Shown: positions 1 to 9,831, numbered from the stretch's first letter. The stretch: DNA of 64,000 nt from CBDUQP01 sp965369385 (GCA_965369385.1 CBDUQP010000001.1:14029-78028); one strand, 5' to 3'. The notes: generated by a model not told the origin, from the letters alone. A program made the numbers and translations.

Positions 1-621
1 AAGACCTCCACAATAATGCTGATCTTGGGGTTCACTGAACCCACAGAGGGAACGGTCCTGATCAACAACATAGACGTGCAGGCCAAACCGCTTGAAGCCA
101 AGAAGCACGTCGCGTACGTATCCGAGAACGTAATGCTGTACGGAAACTTCACCGCGCACCAGAACATGGTGTTCTTCTCCGAGCTTGCCAGCAGGGGCAA
201 ACGCTCTGAAGACGAGTACCACGCGGTGTTCAAGCGTGTTGGGCTCGCGGACAACGCCTACTATCGTCGCGTGAACGGATTCTCCAAGGGCATGCGTCAG
301 CGGCTTGGCATTGCGATTGCGATTCTCAAGGATGCGGACCTGATCGTTCTCGACGAGCCCACCAGCGGCCTGGACCCCAAGGGAGGCTTTGAGTTCCTGG
401 AGATCATCGAATCCCTCAAGGCCGAGGGCAAGGCGATACTCATGTCGAGTCACGACATCTTCCGCGTGAAGCGCATTGCCGACAAGGTAGGCATCATGCG
501 CGGAGGCAATATCGTCGAAATGCTGGACCGCGACGGGATCGTCAACAGGGATCTGGAGCAACTCTACCTGGAATACATGAAAACCGAGGTAGCCGGGGCT
601 ACTTCTGCGAAGGTGCAGTAA
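1..621 (+). CDS. ABC transporter ATP-binding protein (5' end cut by window)
   Basis: This is the nucleotide-binding subunit of an ABC-2 type exporter, which powers export or membrane remodelling by the permeases encoded just downstream. The reading frame is already open at base 1 and begins with the last residues of the Walker A loop (KTST), so the start codon lies outside the window. Visible motifs are the Q-loop region (VSENVMLYG), the ABC signature FSKGMRQRLGIA, Walker B LIVLDEPTSGLDP and the H-loop SSHD. Its stop codon overlaps the start of the next gene by one base (TAATG), which suggests translational coupling. The substrate cannot be told from the sequence. Confidence in the family is high. 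Confidence 0.93.
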   Translation, partial: KTSTIMLILGFTEPTEGTVLINNIDVQAKPLEAKKHVAYVSENVMLYGNFTAHQNMVFFSELASRGKRSEDEYHAVFKRVGLADNAYYRRVNGFSKGMRQRLGIAIAILKDADLIVLDEPTSGLDPKGGFEFLEIIESLKAEGKAILMSSHDIFRVKRIADKVGIMRGGNIVEMLDRDGIVNRDLEQLYLEYMKTEVAGATSAKVQ

Positions 622-2000
622 TGCTGATAACACTGATACGCAAAGAAATCGTATCGCATGTGCTGTCGCTGCGTTTTGGGGTGACGTTCATCCTGACGCT
701 CCTGCTCGTATTCGCGAGCGTGTACATATGTGCAGACCAATACGAACGCGACCGAGACCAGGAAGCGGCGATAACAAAAGCAGGAAAGACCCATATCGCT
801 GACATCCTGTCCGAAGAGAAGCCGCAGGATCAGCAAGCCAGGCTCCTGTGGCGCGAGGGACGTTTGGACGCCGTTCCGTCCACACCGCTGTCCACATTCG
901 CCCGTGGGCTCACCGACTCGTCTCCTGCGGCGATAAAGACGCGCACATGGAAATTCACCAATATCGACCGCCATGCCGACCGGAACGCGATGTCGGGATT
1001 GTTCAGCACGCCTGATCTGGTATATATCGTCAGTATTGTGCTGTCGCTGCTGGCGATCCTGTTCTCGTTTGACTCGATCTGCGGCGAGAAGGAAACCGGA
1101 ACACTTCGCCTGATGATGTCCAATTCGGTCCCTCGGGACCTGGTGTTGCTGGCGAAATGGATAGGCGGCTATCTGGTGCTGATAACGCCGTTCACGGTGG
1201 CGTTTGCCGGCGGCGTGGGTTACGCGTGGTGGAAAGGTATCATCGGACTAGATGGCGATGTTCTTACGAGGATGAGCGTCATGTTTGGCGTGGCGTGCCT
1301 CTACCTGAGCGTGTTCTTCACTCTCGGCCTGCTGGTTTCATGCGTCACGCACAAGTCTGCGACCTCATTGTTTGTGTGCCTGTTCGTATGGGTCGTGTGG
1401 ATTCTCGTAATCCCAAATCTGGCTCCAGTTCTTGCAGGCGTCTGCAAGCCTGTTACTCCACTGGAGATCATAGAAGCACAGAAGAAATCAATAGACAGGG
1501 AAATTCGGATTCGGCGATGGCGTCTGACCGAGACTTCCGGAGAGCTCAGCTACGGCACGAAGATCAAAGATGCAAGAGAGAAATTGGATCGTGAACGCGA
1601 GCGGCGTAAGGATGCGTGGGACAAGTTCTGGATGAATCAGTGCAATGCCCAAACGAGCATGGCAGAAGTCCTCGGGCGACTCTCGCCTTCGGGATGCTGG
1701 ATGTACGCATCCGTCGGCCTGATGGATACCGGCCGGGTTTCATATGAAGAGTTCGACCTGGCACGCAGGCGACTCAAGGACGACATGAAGGCATATGGCG
1801 ATGAACTGCGGAAGACCGGGCAAGCTTCGGGCAAGCCTGCCGAGATAATCCCGGAGAAGATCCCGACACTTAGAGTGAGGCGCCCCGCGACGAACAAGGC
1901 AGTGGCTGGCACTCTGCCCGATGTCCTGATCCTGAGCATACTCAACGTACTGTTCTTCCTGTCGGCCTTCTTGTTCTTCCTGCGATATGACGTCAGATAA
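621..2000 (+). CDS. ABC-2 type transporter permease, first of two paralogues
   Basis: This 459-residue membrane protein is predicted to form the channel half of the exporter energised by the preceding ATPase. It has an N-terminal membrane helix (about residues 20-38), a large extracytoplasmic segment (about 40-130), a cluster of helices from about 135 to 275, a long charged stretch rich in Arg and Glu (about 285-350), and a final C-terminal helix ending in FLRYDVR. The segment FDSICGEKETGTLRLMMSNSVPR, after the second helix, is the conserved cytoplasmic motif of ABC-2 permeases. The next permease has the same layout and the same RYDVR ending, so the two look like an old duplication acting as a heterodimer. 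The start codon overlaps the upstream stop. Confidence 0.88.
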   Translation: MLITLIRKEIVSHVLSLRFGVTFILTLLLVFASVYICADQYERDRDQEAAITKAGKTHIADILSEEKPQDQQARLLWREGRLDAVPSTPLSTFARGLTDSSPAAIKTRTWKFTNIDRHADRNAMSGLFSTPDLVYIVSIVLSLLAILFSFDSICGEKETGTLRLMMSNSVPRDLVLLAKWIGGYLVLITPFTVAFAGGVGYAWWKGIIGLDGDVLTRMSVMFGVACLYLSVFFTLGLLVSCVTHKSATSLFVCLFVWVVWILVIPNLAPVLAGVCKPVTPLEIIEAQKKSIDREIRIRRWRLTETSGELSYGTKIKDAREKLDRERERRKDAWDKFWMNQCNAQTSMAEVLGRLSPSGCWMYASVGLMDTGRVSYEEFDLARRRLKDDMKAYGDELRKTGQASGKPAEIIPEKIPTLRVRRPATNKAVAGTLPDVLILSILNVLFFLSAFLFFLRYDVR

Positions 2001-2124
2001 GTAGTACTGCGTATCACGTAGAACGATAGACGATAACCTGCCGGCAGTGGCTGGCAGGCAATAATTTGCGAATGTCGTACCTGTTAAGTGCGCCGTCCAG
2101 AACAAGAATCTGCGAGGTAGTCTT

Positions 2125-3579
2125 ATGCTTTGGCAATTGATGAAGAAAGAATGTCTCGAACACATGATGAGCCTGCGGTTTGCAATCGCATGCGTACTCT
2201 GCCTGGTAGTGGTGCTTTGTGGTGTGTTTGTCCGCCACCAAGCGTACGCCAAGCGGCTCAACGAGTATCACGAGAAGGTATCTACCGAGGTGAGAACCCG
2301 AAGCGAGCAGGAATGGCCTTGGCATATACGATGGCACGGGCAGAATGAGTATCAAAAGCCCAATGCACTGAAGATATTCGTTCGTGGGGTGGAAGACCGC
2401 AACGGACTCGAAGTGAACGTCAATGATCGCAATTGCCCTCAACCGAAGGCCGAAGACGTGACAAACAGGGCAGTATCCCTGTTCCCGTCGATGGATATCG
2501 TGGTGTTCGTTGGACTGATAATGTCATTGATGGCTATTGTGTTTGGTTATGACGCGATCTGCGGGGAGAAGCAGCGCGGTACTCTGCGAATGATGCTGTC
2601 ATACTCAGTCCCCCGCCACCTCATACTCCTAAGCAAGTGGATCGGTGGATACGTGATGCTGATTCTGCCGTTCGTAATCGCGGTGATCATAGGATGCGTT
2701 GTCATAATGTCTCGCCCGGACGTATCTCTCACAAGTTCGCAGTGGTCCAGGCTTCTGGTTATTGGATTGTTCGCGTTACTGTACATCGCCACGATGTATT
2801 CACTGGCGATGTTCGTGTCGTGTCTGACGGCCCGCCCATCGACAAGCGTGATGATCCTGTTGAGTATCTGGGTTGTGTTCATACTGGCCGTGCCAAACCT
2901 GAGCCCTTATGTGGCAGCACTGGGCGAGCCCGGCCCGAATCTGCAGGAAGCTGAGATCAAGCGGGGCAAAGCCGCCAGGAACGTGCCAATTCAGCTCGAA
3001 GCCGCCATGAAGGAATACGAAGAGGACAATAATATTGACCGCAAGTCACTGTCTTGGCGCAATCCAGAAGACCGGCTGGTACTCGCCGAGTGGTGGAAGT
3101 TCCGGGCAAAACTACGCTACGAGTTGAATAGGGACAGGCTTGCCGAGACCGCTCGGATTAACGACGAGTTCGCCAGAAAACTAGCAGTCCAGTCCGAACT
3201 CACTCGTCAGATCAGCCGCGTCTCACCCCTGTCGTGCTTCGCGATGGCTGCCACGGAACTGGCCGACGCAGGCAGAACAGACCACGATCGCTACCTGAAG
3301 CAACTGCGGAAACACCAAGCCGTCTTGAGCGCATATCTTGTCGAGCAACAAGGCATAGCCGAAGACCTGTCCGTGGTGATGTCAAACAAGACTAACAAGG
3401 AAGATAAGAAGACGTGGAAAGACGTGCGAGACAGACCGGTCCCAACGTTCGCCTATGAACCGGCATCTGCCAGTACATATGCACCAATGGTAGCTGTCGA
3501 CGGGGGCATACTTGTTGGGATGTCCATTGTGCTGTTCATGCTGAGCTATCTAATGTTCATCCGCTATGATGTGAGGTAA
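2125..3579 (+). CDS. ABC-2 type transporter permease, second paralogue
   Basis: This 484-residue paralogue of the preceding gene shares its organisation: N-terminal helix, extracytoplasmic domain, central helix cluster with the motif YDAICGEKQRGTLRMMLSYSVPR, long charged insertion, and a last helix ending FIRYDVR. It probably pairs with the first permease in a heteromeric exporter. The ATG is preceded by GAGG at suitable spacing. A 124-base gap separates it from the first permease, and the next gene follows after only 4 bases, so all four genes probably form one transcript. The substrate is unknown. Confidence 0.87.
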   Translation: MLWQLMKKECLEHMMSLRFAIACVLCLVVVLCGVFVRHQAYAKRLNEYHEKVSTEVRTRSEQEWPWHIRWHGQNEYQKPNALKIFVRGVEDRNGLEVNVNDRNCPQPKAEDVTNRAVSLFPSMDIVVFVGLIMSLMAIVFGYDAICGEKQRGTLRMMLSYSVPRHLILLSKWIGGYVMLILPFVIAVIIGCVVIMSRPDVSLTSSQWSRLLVIGLFALLYIATMYSLAMFVSCLTARPSTSVMILLSIWVVFILAVPNLSPYVAALGEPGPNLQEAEIKRGKAARNVPIQLEAAMKEYEEDNNIDRKSLSWRNPEDRLVLAEWWKFRAKLRYELNRDRLAETARINDEFARKLAVQSELTRQISRVSPLSCFAMAATELADAGRTDHDRYLKQLRKHQAVLSAYLVEQQGIAEDLSVVMSNKTNKEDKKTWKDVRDRPVPTFAYEPASASTYAPMVAVDGGILVGMSIVLFMLSYLMFIRYDVR

Positions 3580-3583
3580 TGCC

Positions 3584-4981
3584 ATGAAACGCTGGATTGC
3601 AATAACGACTGCCATAATCGCCCTGGCGGCACTGGCTGTGACCGTATCCGTGTTGTTCATGTGGGAGGACCATGATCCGCGAACTCTGTTGACGCGGCTG
3701 GAAACAACCGCCCCTGGCCAAGTCCGGGAGCAAATCCTCATGCGTCTGAAGTCGTCGCCAGGCGCGGATAACGCGATGATGGACGTTATCAAAGACAAGA
3801 GTCGCAAAGACAAGTTCGTAGCCGAAGTCGTCGAACTGCTCTTCAAAAGGAATGTTCATCGCCAGGCCAAAGATGTGAACGCAGCGCTACTCGAGACGCT
3901 GAAGTCAGAGAGTGTCGTCATTCGTCGCAAGGCCGCCGCATGCATGGCCATGTATGCCAAAAACGAGTTGCGAGCAGGCATGATAGACCTTCTTGACGAC
4001 CCCAACGCCGAAGTTCGCAAGCAAGCATACATTGTCCTTGTAAGCGGATATTGGAAATACCCAGCGTATGGCGTCTGGGAGCACATCAGCGCAGCCGGCC
4101 GTGCGAAGATGCTATCGATATGCCGCAAACAGATGAAATCTGAGACTGATAGTGACCTGCGAATACTGGCCAGGGCGGTAGTCGGACGTGAAATTGAAGT
4201 TCGGGCACTACAGGCCCGGCAGCTTGCCAGTTCTTCTGATCTGGCTGGCGCGGAGAAACTGCTCCAGAGCTGCCTTGAGCTTGATCCCGATAATCAGGTT
4301 GCCCAGATCAAGCTTATCCGCTTCTATCTCCGCAATGGCGATAAGAAGAAGGCAATAGAACTCGCCCGCAAACATGCCGCAATCATGGAAGTTCCCGAGC
4401 TGTCGGAGACTCCAAAGATCGACGGGGACCCGACTGACAAGGTGTGGAAAGAAGCATGCCGCATCGACAAGTTCTATCATGCCACATCCAAGTGGGTGCA
4501 ACGCGAAGCAGAGGGAAGGTCCGAAGCCTACATAGGACACAAGGACGGAGTGCTATACATTGCGGTGTTGGGCTACGAAGACGATCTGAGCAAGATACGC
4601 GCAACGGTCACCGGCCGAGATACCCAGCCGTGGAAAGACGACTGCCTTGAGTTGATCTTCGATCCCGCCAACAGCGAGCGTGAACTGTATCAGTTCGTCA
4701 TTAACACGCTCGGCGCAATGTTCGACAAACACAAGAGCGACGCCAAGGTGAATTTCCCCTGCAAATATGGTGTGAAGGTATTCAAGGATCGCGGCTACAT
4801 GGGCTGGGAATTCGCCATTCGCGGCGACGATCTCGGCAAGAACAAGATCAAACCGGGAGTCATTTGGTCCATGAATATCTTCCGCACTCGCATAGGCGCA
4901 GCCAGCGAACAAGGTTGCGTCTGGTCGCCATGCGGATGGTCCCTGCGAATGGACACCTACCCCCTGGCACTGTTCAAATAG
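3584..4981 (+). CDS. Membrane-anchored HEAT/TPR protein with C-terminal CBM9-like domain
   Basis: This 465-residue protein begins with an uncleaved signal or anchor helix (about residues 4-26) and should face outward. Residues about 60-160 look like HEAT repeats (ESVVIRRKAAACMAMYAKNE, then DDPNAEVRKQAYIVL). Residues about 215-265 look like TPR units (AEKLLQSCLELDPDNQVAQ). From about 275 to the end the pattern matches the carbohydrate-binding family 9-like fold found after PKIDGDPTDKVWKEA. Lying 4 bases behind the second permease, it may be a periplasmic partner of the exporter that binds a glycan or exported ligand. That role is inference from position and domains. GAGG precedes the ATG. Confidence 0.75.
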   Translation: MKRWIAITTAIIALAALAVTVSVLFMWEDHDPRTLLTRLETTAPGQVREQILMRLKSSPGADNAMMDVIKDKSRKDKFVAEVVELLFKRNVHRQAKDVNAALLETLKSESVVIRRKAAACMAMYAKNELRAGMIDLLDDPNAEVRKQAYIVLVSGYWKYPAYGVWEHISAAGRAKMLSICRKQMKSETDSDLRILARAVVGREIEVRALQARQLASSSDLAGAEKLLQSCLELDPDNQVAQIKLIRFYLRNGDKKKAIELARKHAAIMEVPELSETPKIDGDPTDKVWKEACRIDKFYHATSKWVQREAEGRSEAYIGHKDGVLYIAVLGYEDDLSKIRATVTGRDTQPWKDDCLELIFDPANSERELYQFVINTLGAMFDKHKSDAKVNFPCKYGVKVFKDRGYMGWEFAIRGDDLGKNKIKPGVIWSMNIFRTRIGAASEQGCVWSPCGWSLRMDTYPLALFK

Positions 4982-5324
4982 ACATCTCCAGCGGCGCGGG
5001 CCACTGCCGTTCGGTCCGAGAAACACCATCGAGAGGCGATGAAGCCCGCCCTCAACTTCCAACGTGCCTACAACGTTCGGATATGCGCCGACGACATCAC
5101 ACGCGTAGTCGGAACGCCAAGGGCATTACGGTTCGCAGCCTCTCCGAAGAGAACCAACGCACGCTCGACGCCGAAATGCGGCAGGCCGCCGACAGAGCCC
5201 TTCGAATCACGATCGAAGGCACCTGGGCGAATAGCTTGGAATAACGGGCCCCTGTCACACAAAATCGCATCTGTTGCAGGGTCTTGAATCACACTCCGAT
5301 TCACCACACCTCACATAGGACTAT
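4982..5324. other. Intergenic gap without a convincing gene
   Basis: This 343-base stretch lies between the convergent exporter operon and the glycoside-hydrolase pseudogene. Short open frames exist on both strands, but none has a recognisable family, a good ribosome binding site or a complete domain. Given the decayed gene next to it, part of this stretch may be coding debris. Confidence 0.4.
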
Positions 5325-6798
5325 TCACACTTCCACTTCCACTTCCAGCAGAACAACGTCATGCAGATGCAGAGCGCCAATGCGGACGCTCTTGCCGCCA
5401 TCGCACAACTCGAATGACGATCCGGAAATGCCTGAAACCGCAGATCGAACAACCGCACCGTTCAGTCTTATAGCCAGATCGTATACCGGGTTTATCTCGC
5501 CTGGTGTGTGCAAAAAGTTGGCCTTCTGCGGCGAAGGATGGCGGTGCGATGAACCCGGAGAATTGTGCAAATGAACCATCCACCTGCCGCCTGCACGAAC
5601 GCGAACATTCGCCGCCACACACAACGGCGCATCGACCTCAATCTGCGCCGTTGCAAGGCCGCAAACAATGTGCCTGAAAAGCTCACGCATCTGCGGCGTC
5701 GGCCGGCACAGCCACTATCGGATCAGACTCTTGCCACCTGTAAGTCACATAATCACCCGCAACTGCTCTCAATTGCTCGTCACGGATTTCCAATGTGGTG
5801 CCCCAACCCTTGTATCGCACTGAAGCACTTCGAGACACAATCCCCAGCAGGTCGTCCAGTGCCCCCGTTTCGCGAAGCCGGCCCCACTCATCCAGTATGC
5901 CAACTTCATCGCACGCAACCAGAATTCCACCATCGTTAACGAAGTTCCTTATCGCCTCGGCCTGCGAATCGCTTATGCATCGCGTGCCACCGGCCAGCAG
6001 AACCTTGTACGCACTCAATTCTCCGCGATCGATATGATCATCAAACACCACGCCTGACTGAACGTGCAGATGTCTGCACAGTTCATTGGCACCGTGCCAG
6101 CGGTCCCAGGCTTCATGCGGATTATCGCGGCTGGAGAAGTCCTGATCCTGCTGCGAACACCAGATCGCGGCATATTCGAGCGGATCGCCATCGTTGAACT
6201 CAATGCGCGGTGCCATCTCGGACTGTATCTTGCGAAGGGGTTCTGCCACCAGGTCTGGCGCGACTCCAATGCCCATGCACATTGCTCCGCCGGCGGACAC
6301 TGTCCCGATCCCCGCGTTAACGGCCGGGAGCGTATCGAAATCAGGCACCCACTGACCACCGTGATCCCGTAGCGGCCACCATGTCTCCACGCCACGGGTG
6401 CACTTGTAAGCATGCTGCATCTTCATCTGCATATCGCTCTGGGCGGAGAAGCCGTCAAGTTCCGCACTCATCATGCAATCCCAATCAAGCGTGCGCATGG
6501 GGATACCTGTGTTCCAGACGAGAGGAGCATTGTTGCGGCGGCGATAGTTGTTGAAGCAAACCACAGCATCCGCGCGGACGGCCGTTACCGAATCCACGCA
6601 CGCCTTCCACACTTCCATCAGAACATCGTATCGCCACATGATCCACTGCTTGAAAGTCATGTCATCGTAGTCGAGCTTCTCGGGCAGCGTCAGGCCGGTA
6701 TCGCGTTTGAAGCGATCCTGGCAAAAGTCGCACTTGCAGCCGGGAAGATACCACGGGTACACCCCCTGGAGACTCATCGTACTGCCATCGAACCACAA
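5325..6798 (-). pseudogene. Decayed glycoside hydrolase (GHL6/beta-galactosidase-like), truncated and frameshifted
   Basis: Two open frames together read as the C-terminal part of a large glycosidase. The first (5683-6798) starts within LWFDG, a catalytic-barrel strand motif, and continues through a CxxC cluster (GCKCDFCQ) and an ADEVG-like amidotransferase-fold trimerisation segment (AEAIRNFVNDGGILVACDE). It stops at 5683 in one frame. The second (5325-5690) overlaps it by 8 bases and carries the missing C-terminal domain (RWMVHLHNSPG, then GEINPVYDLAIRLNG and VLLEVE). The N-terminal barrel half is absent: upstream in the same frame is the stop codon of the FeoB-associated gene, only 18 bases away. 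A 5' deletion plus a frameshift is the simplest reading. The original substrate is unknown. Confidence 0.75.
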
Positions 6799-6816
6799 AC
6801 ACCCTGCCCCGTCAGC

Positions 6817-6996
6817 TCATGGACGCCGGTCTTGCGAACTATCGCATGAATTCCGATCCTGCGCAGCGTCCCCGCAGCCAGCACAGCCGCCGCATTTTGA
6901 CTTGCCCGACAGTGCCCGCCGCACGCTCCACACGATAACGCCTGCTGCCACAGCCACAATCGCTATAACTATGATCGTCTCCGGCATATTTGGCAT
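6817..6996 (-). CDS. FeoB-associated Cys-rich membrane protein
   Basis: This protein of about 59 residues has a single membrane helix (about residues 7-23, ETIIVIAIVAVAAGVIVW) followed by a basic stretch and a Cys-rich tail, KCGGCAGCG. That layout is typical of the small FeoB-associated family. It lies 20 bases downstream of feoB on the same strand, so it should be co-expressed and may help ferrous iron pass through the transporter; that role is suggested for the family and not proven. The ATG at 6996 has GGGAG about 9 bases upstream, which supports it over the longer frame reaching into feoB. Its stop codon abuts the truncated glycosidase. Confidence 0.78.
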   Translation of the reverse strand: MPNMPETIIVIAIVAVAAGVIVWSVRRALSGKSKCGGCAGCGDAAQDRNSCDSSQDRRP

Positions 6997-7016
6997 CTCA
7001 TCATCTCCCGTCGCGA

Positions 7017-9617
7017 TCAGGCGAACAGACTGCCCACCTGGTAAACCACCAGAGTCACTATATACGCCACCACCGTCAGGCCGAACAGTTGCAGCATCGC
7101 CCACTTCCACGAACCCGATTCGCGCTTCGTTACCACAATGGTAGCTATGCACGGCGCGGTTATCAGGCAGAACAGCATTATGCAGTACCCCGTCAGCGGC
7201 GTGTAGTTTGCCTTGAGCTTCGCGCGCAGGGCGTCGGAACCCTCGTCGGAATCGCCCAATGACATCACAATGCCCATCTGCGTCACGAACACTTCCTTCG
7301 CGGCGAACGCGCCGATCAGGGCCGTCCCGATTCGCCAGTCGAAACCAAGCGGCTTGAGTGCCGGTTCCATTCCCTTGCCGATACCGCCGGCAACGGTGTA
7401 GGACATTTCCTCCACTTGCCGCCGGCCTCCCAACTCAGATACGCAGCCGAGATACTCCGCCTCCATCTCGTCGAGGTATCTGATCACTGCGGGATAGATG
7501 TCGCGGTTCTCGAGTTCCAGGCTCTTCATATCCAATTCCAGCCTGCTGAGCCTCGTCGCGTAATCCTCAGTTCCCTCAATCAGTTCATCGTCTTCCACAT
7601 CATGATCGAACTCGGCACGAACCGCCACAACCCTGTCGCGCAGCAGGAGAAAACTCGCAAGCGGGCTGCCGCCATCGGAGTGAGTAAGCTTCTCCACAGC
7701 GGCCTTGCGGTCCGCTTCGGCTGCGGCATATCCGTCTTCGTGAGGCCAGTACTGCGACTGCTTCTCTGCGGCAGCCAGCTCTGTCTGGACAGCCCTGGCG
7801 ATCAACTGCGATTTGGCAGGCAGACCTACCTGCTGGTTCAACTGGCTCAATGATTGCACAAAACCGGCGGCCGCCTGGGCATGCAGCTTATCGTAGTCCT
7901 CATCGAAAGCAGTCTTCTGCGGGAATGTGGTAAGCGCCCAAAGCACGATCGAAATCGCCAGGATCACAGTTCCAGCTTTCCGCAAGTAAAGCCATGCACG
8001 CTCCCACATGTGTATCAGCAGGCCCTTCAGCGTGGGCATGCGATACGGGGGAAGCTCCATCAGGAACGGAACCATGTCGCCGCGGAAAAGCGTCTTACGC
8101 AGCAGCTTCGCCAGCAAAATAGCCAACACGATGCCTATAAGATAGATGCTCCACAGGATCGGCGCACCCCACGCCTGCGGAAAGAACGCTGGGATAATCA
8201 TGGCGTATATCGGCAGCCGCGCGCCGCAACTCATAAGAGGCACTACGAGCATCGTGGTCAACCGGTCGCGGCGGGTTTCCAGCGTGCGTGTAGCCATTAT
8301 CGCCGGAATACTGCAACCAAAGCCGATCATCATCGGGATGAAACTCCTGCCGTGCAGGCCTATCCGATGCATCAGGCGATCCATCACAAATGCCGCGCGG
8401 GCCATGTATCCGCTGTCTTCAAGAAACGCGATCCCCAGAAACAGCAGCACGATATTCGGCAGGAACACAACCACCCCGCCGACGCCCGCGATAATGCCGT
8501 CCACCAGCAGCGAACGCAGCAGGCTTTCGCTGCCCCTCGGCCACATCGCCGAAACCGTGCTCCCGAGCCAGTGCACGCCGGACTCGATCCACCCCATTGG
8601 CGCCTCACCCAGCGTGAATGTCATATAGAACACCAGATACATCAAGCCGACAAAAATCGGCATCCCCAACCATCTGTTGGTCAGGAAGGTATCTATCTTG
8701 TCGCTCATGTTGTGGCGAGCTTCCACGCTGTGGCGAACCGTCTCGGTGCATGCGCCAGAAATGAACCCATAGCGGCGGTCGGCCAGTATGATCTCGGCAG
8801 AGTCGCCGCATACCGATTCTATGTGGCCGCGAAGCTTGGCTGCACGTGCAAGGATCTCGTCGGCCTGGCCCGCGCAATCTCTTCGAAATTCCTCGGCTGC
8901 CTCCCCATCGTCTTCGAGCAGCTTAACCGCCATCCAGCGCGAGCGTACCACGCCGCACTTCTCGGTGATCAGCCCAGCCAGTTCGCACACGTGAGGTTCC
9001 ACTTCGTTGCCGTATGTGGGATGGCGCTGCCGCCGTAACTGCTCGGCTGCGCCGTCGGCCACTTCGACCACCGCGTCCAACAGCTCATCAATGCCCTGTG
9101 ACCTGTTGCCTACAGTCCAGACAATCCGAACGCCGAGCAATTGCGACAGTTCATCGATATCGATATCGAGCCCGCGCCTTTTTGCGACGTCGGCCATGTT
9201 GAACGCGAGAACCACCGGTACGTTCATCTCCAGCAGTTGCGTGGCGAGGTAGAGATTGCGTTCGAGATTGGACGAATCCACAATGGCGACCACCACATCA
9301 GGACATTCTTCCAGCAGGAACTTGCGAGTGACCAGTTCGTCCATGGTATATGCGGTGAGACTGTAGGTGCCAGGCAGGTCCACAACGTGAAGCTTGCGCC
9401 CCTTGTGGACGGCAGTGCCTTCCTTCTTCTCAACGGTCACGCCGGGATAGTTGCCCACATGCTGACGAGCGCCCGTTATCGCATTGAAGACGGTGGTCTT
9501 GCCGCAATTGGGGTTACCCGCCAATGCTATCGAGATTCGGTGCCCATGGGTCTTGGCAACCTGGCCGGCGTTTGTGCTTGCAGGAGTCATCTCAGTTATC
9601 GTCTCTATAAAGTTCAA
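7017..9617 (-). CDS. feoB: Ferrous iron transporter FeoB with a large periplasmic-loop insertion
   Basis: FeoB imports Fe(II) across the inner membrane. The N-terminal G domain is complete: P-loop GNPNCGKTT, switch PGVTVEKKEG, DLPGTYSL and FNMADV. The membrane domain follows with the paired gate regions (GFGCSIPAIMATRT and FAAKEVFV). At 866 residues it is clearly longer than the roughly 770 usual for the family. The extra length is mostly one charged, helical, Glu/Ala-rich insertion of about 165 residues (about 570-735) in the loop before the helix reading GMEPALKPLGFDWRIG. No feoA is visible in the window. The start is uncertain: TTG at 9617 or ATG at 9590, neither with a strong Shine-Dalgarno sequence. 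A stem-loop (9619-9635) sits directly before the TTG. Confidence 0.93.
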   Translation of the reverse strand: MNFIETITEMTPASTNAGQVAKTHGHRISIALAGNPNCGKTTVFNAITGARQHVGNYPGVTVEKKEGTAVHKGRKLHVVDLPGTYSLTAYTMDELVTRKFLLEECPDVVVAIVDSSNLERNLYLATQLLEMNVPVVLAFNMADVAKRRGLDIDIDELSQLLGVRIVWTVGNRSQGIDELLDAVVEVADGAAEQLRRQRHPTYGNEVEPHVCELAGLITEKCGVVRSRWMAVKLLEDDGEAAEEFRRDCAGQADEILARAAKLRGHIESVCGDSAEIILADRRYGFISGACTETVRHSVEARHNMSDKIDTFLTNRWLGMPIFVGLMYLVFYMTFTLGEAPMGWIESGVHWLGSTVSAMWPRGSESLLRSLLVDGIIAGVGGVVVFLPNIVLLFLGIAFLEDSGYMARAAFVMDRLMHRIGLHGRSFIPMMIGFGCSIPAIMATRTLETRRDRLTTMLVVPLMSCGARLPIYAMIIPAFFPQAWGAPILWSIYLIGIVLAILLAKLLRKTLFRGDMVPFLMELPPYRMPTLKGLLIHMWERAWLYLRKAGTVILAISIVLWALTTFPQKTAFDEDYDKLHAQAAAGFVQSLSQLNQQVGLPAKSQLIARAVQTELAAAEKQSQYWPHEDGYAAAEADRKAAVEKLTHSDGGSPLASFLLLRDRVVAVRAEFDHDVEDDELIEGTEDYATRLSRLELDMKSLELENRDIYPAVIRYLDEMEAEYLGCVSELGGRRQVEEMSYTVAGGIGKGMEPALKPLGFDWRIGTALIGAFAAKEVFVTQMGIVMSLGDSDEGSDALRAKLKANYTPLTGYCIMLFCLITAPCIATIVVTKRESGSWKWAMLQLFGLTVVAYIVTLVVYQVGSLFA

Positions 9618-9779
9618 GCCCTGCCCAAAGCAGGGGTCTGGGTGATTCTATCGGCCAATCCGGCTGGCCAGCCAGGCTGCCAGGTCCGCCATCTGCCTTA
9701 TCCCGGGTGCGTAACCGGCCGAGGGCGAATCCATGGTTGCATCTTTACAGAATGCATATGTTGAGTGCAAGAACAAATG

Positions 9780-9831
9780 TTCAGCATGCCTAACTTTTTC
9801 AATATTATTCTGCTATTCACTCTATTTTTAA
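9780..9831 (-). promoter_or_regulatory. Putative feoB promoter with DtxR/MntR-like operator
   Basis: On the minus strand a possible -35 (TTAAAA, 9831-9826) and -10 (TAATAT, 9807-9802) are separated by 18 bases. The near-palindrome TTAGGCATGCTGAA (9793-9780) lies just downstream, about where transcription would start. It resembles operators of the DtxR/MntR metal-regulator family, which is plausible in front of an iron transporter. The assignment rests on resemblance only. The resulting leader would be about 160 bases long. Confidence 0.35.

Noticed and set aside
5039..5287. Short open frames on both strands between the exporter operon and the glycosidase pseudogene, including one reading LSEENQRTLDAEMRQAADRA
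   Set aside because: No family resemblance, no good ribosome binding site, and the plausible stretches switch frames. At best this is gene debris.
7854..9038. 394-codon plus-strand open frame opposite feoB
   Set aside because: Shadow frame of a well-supported gene; its His/Arg/Gln-rich composition is typical of the antisense of GC-rich coding DNA.
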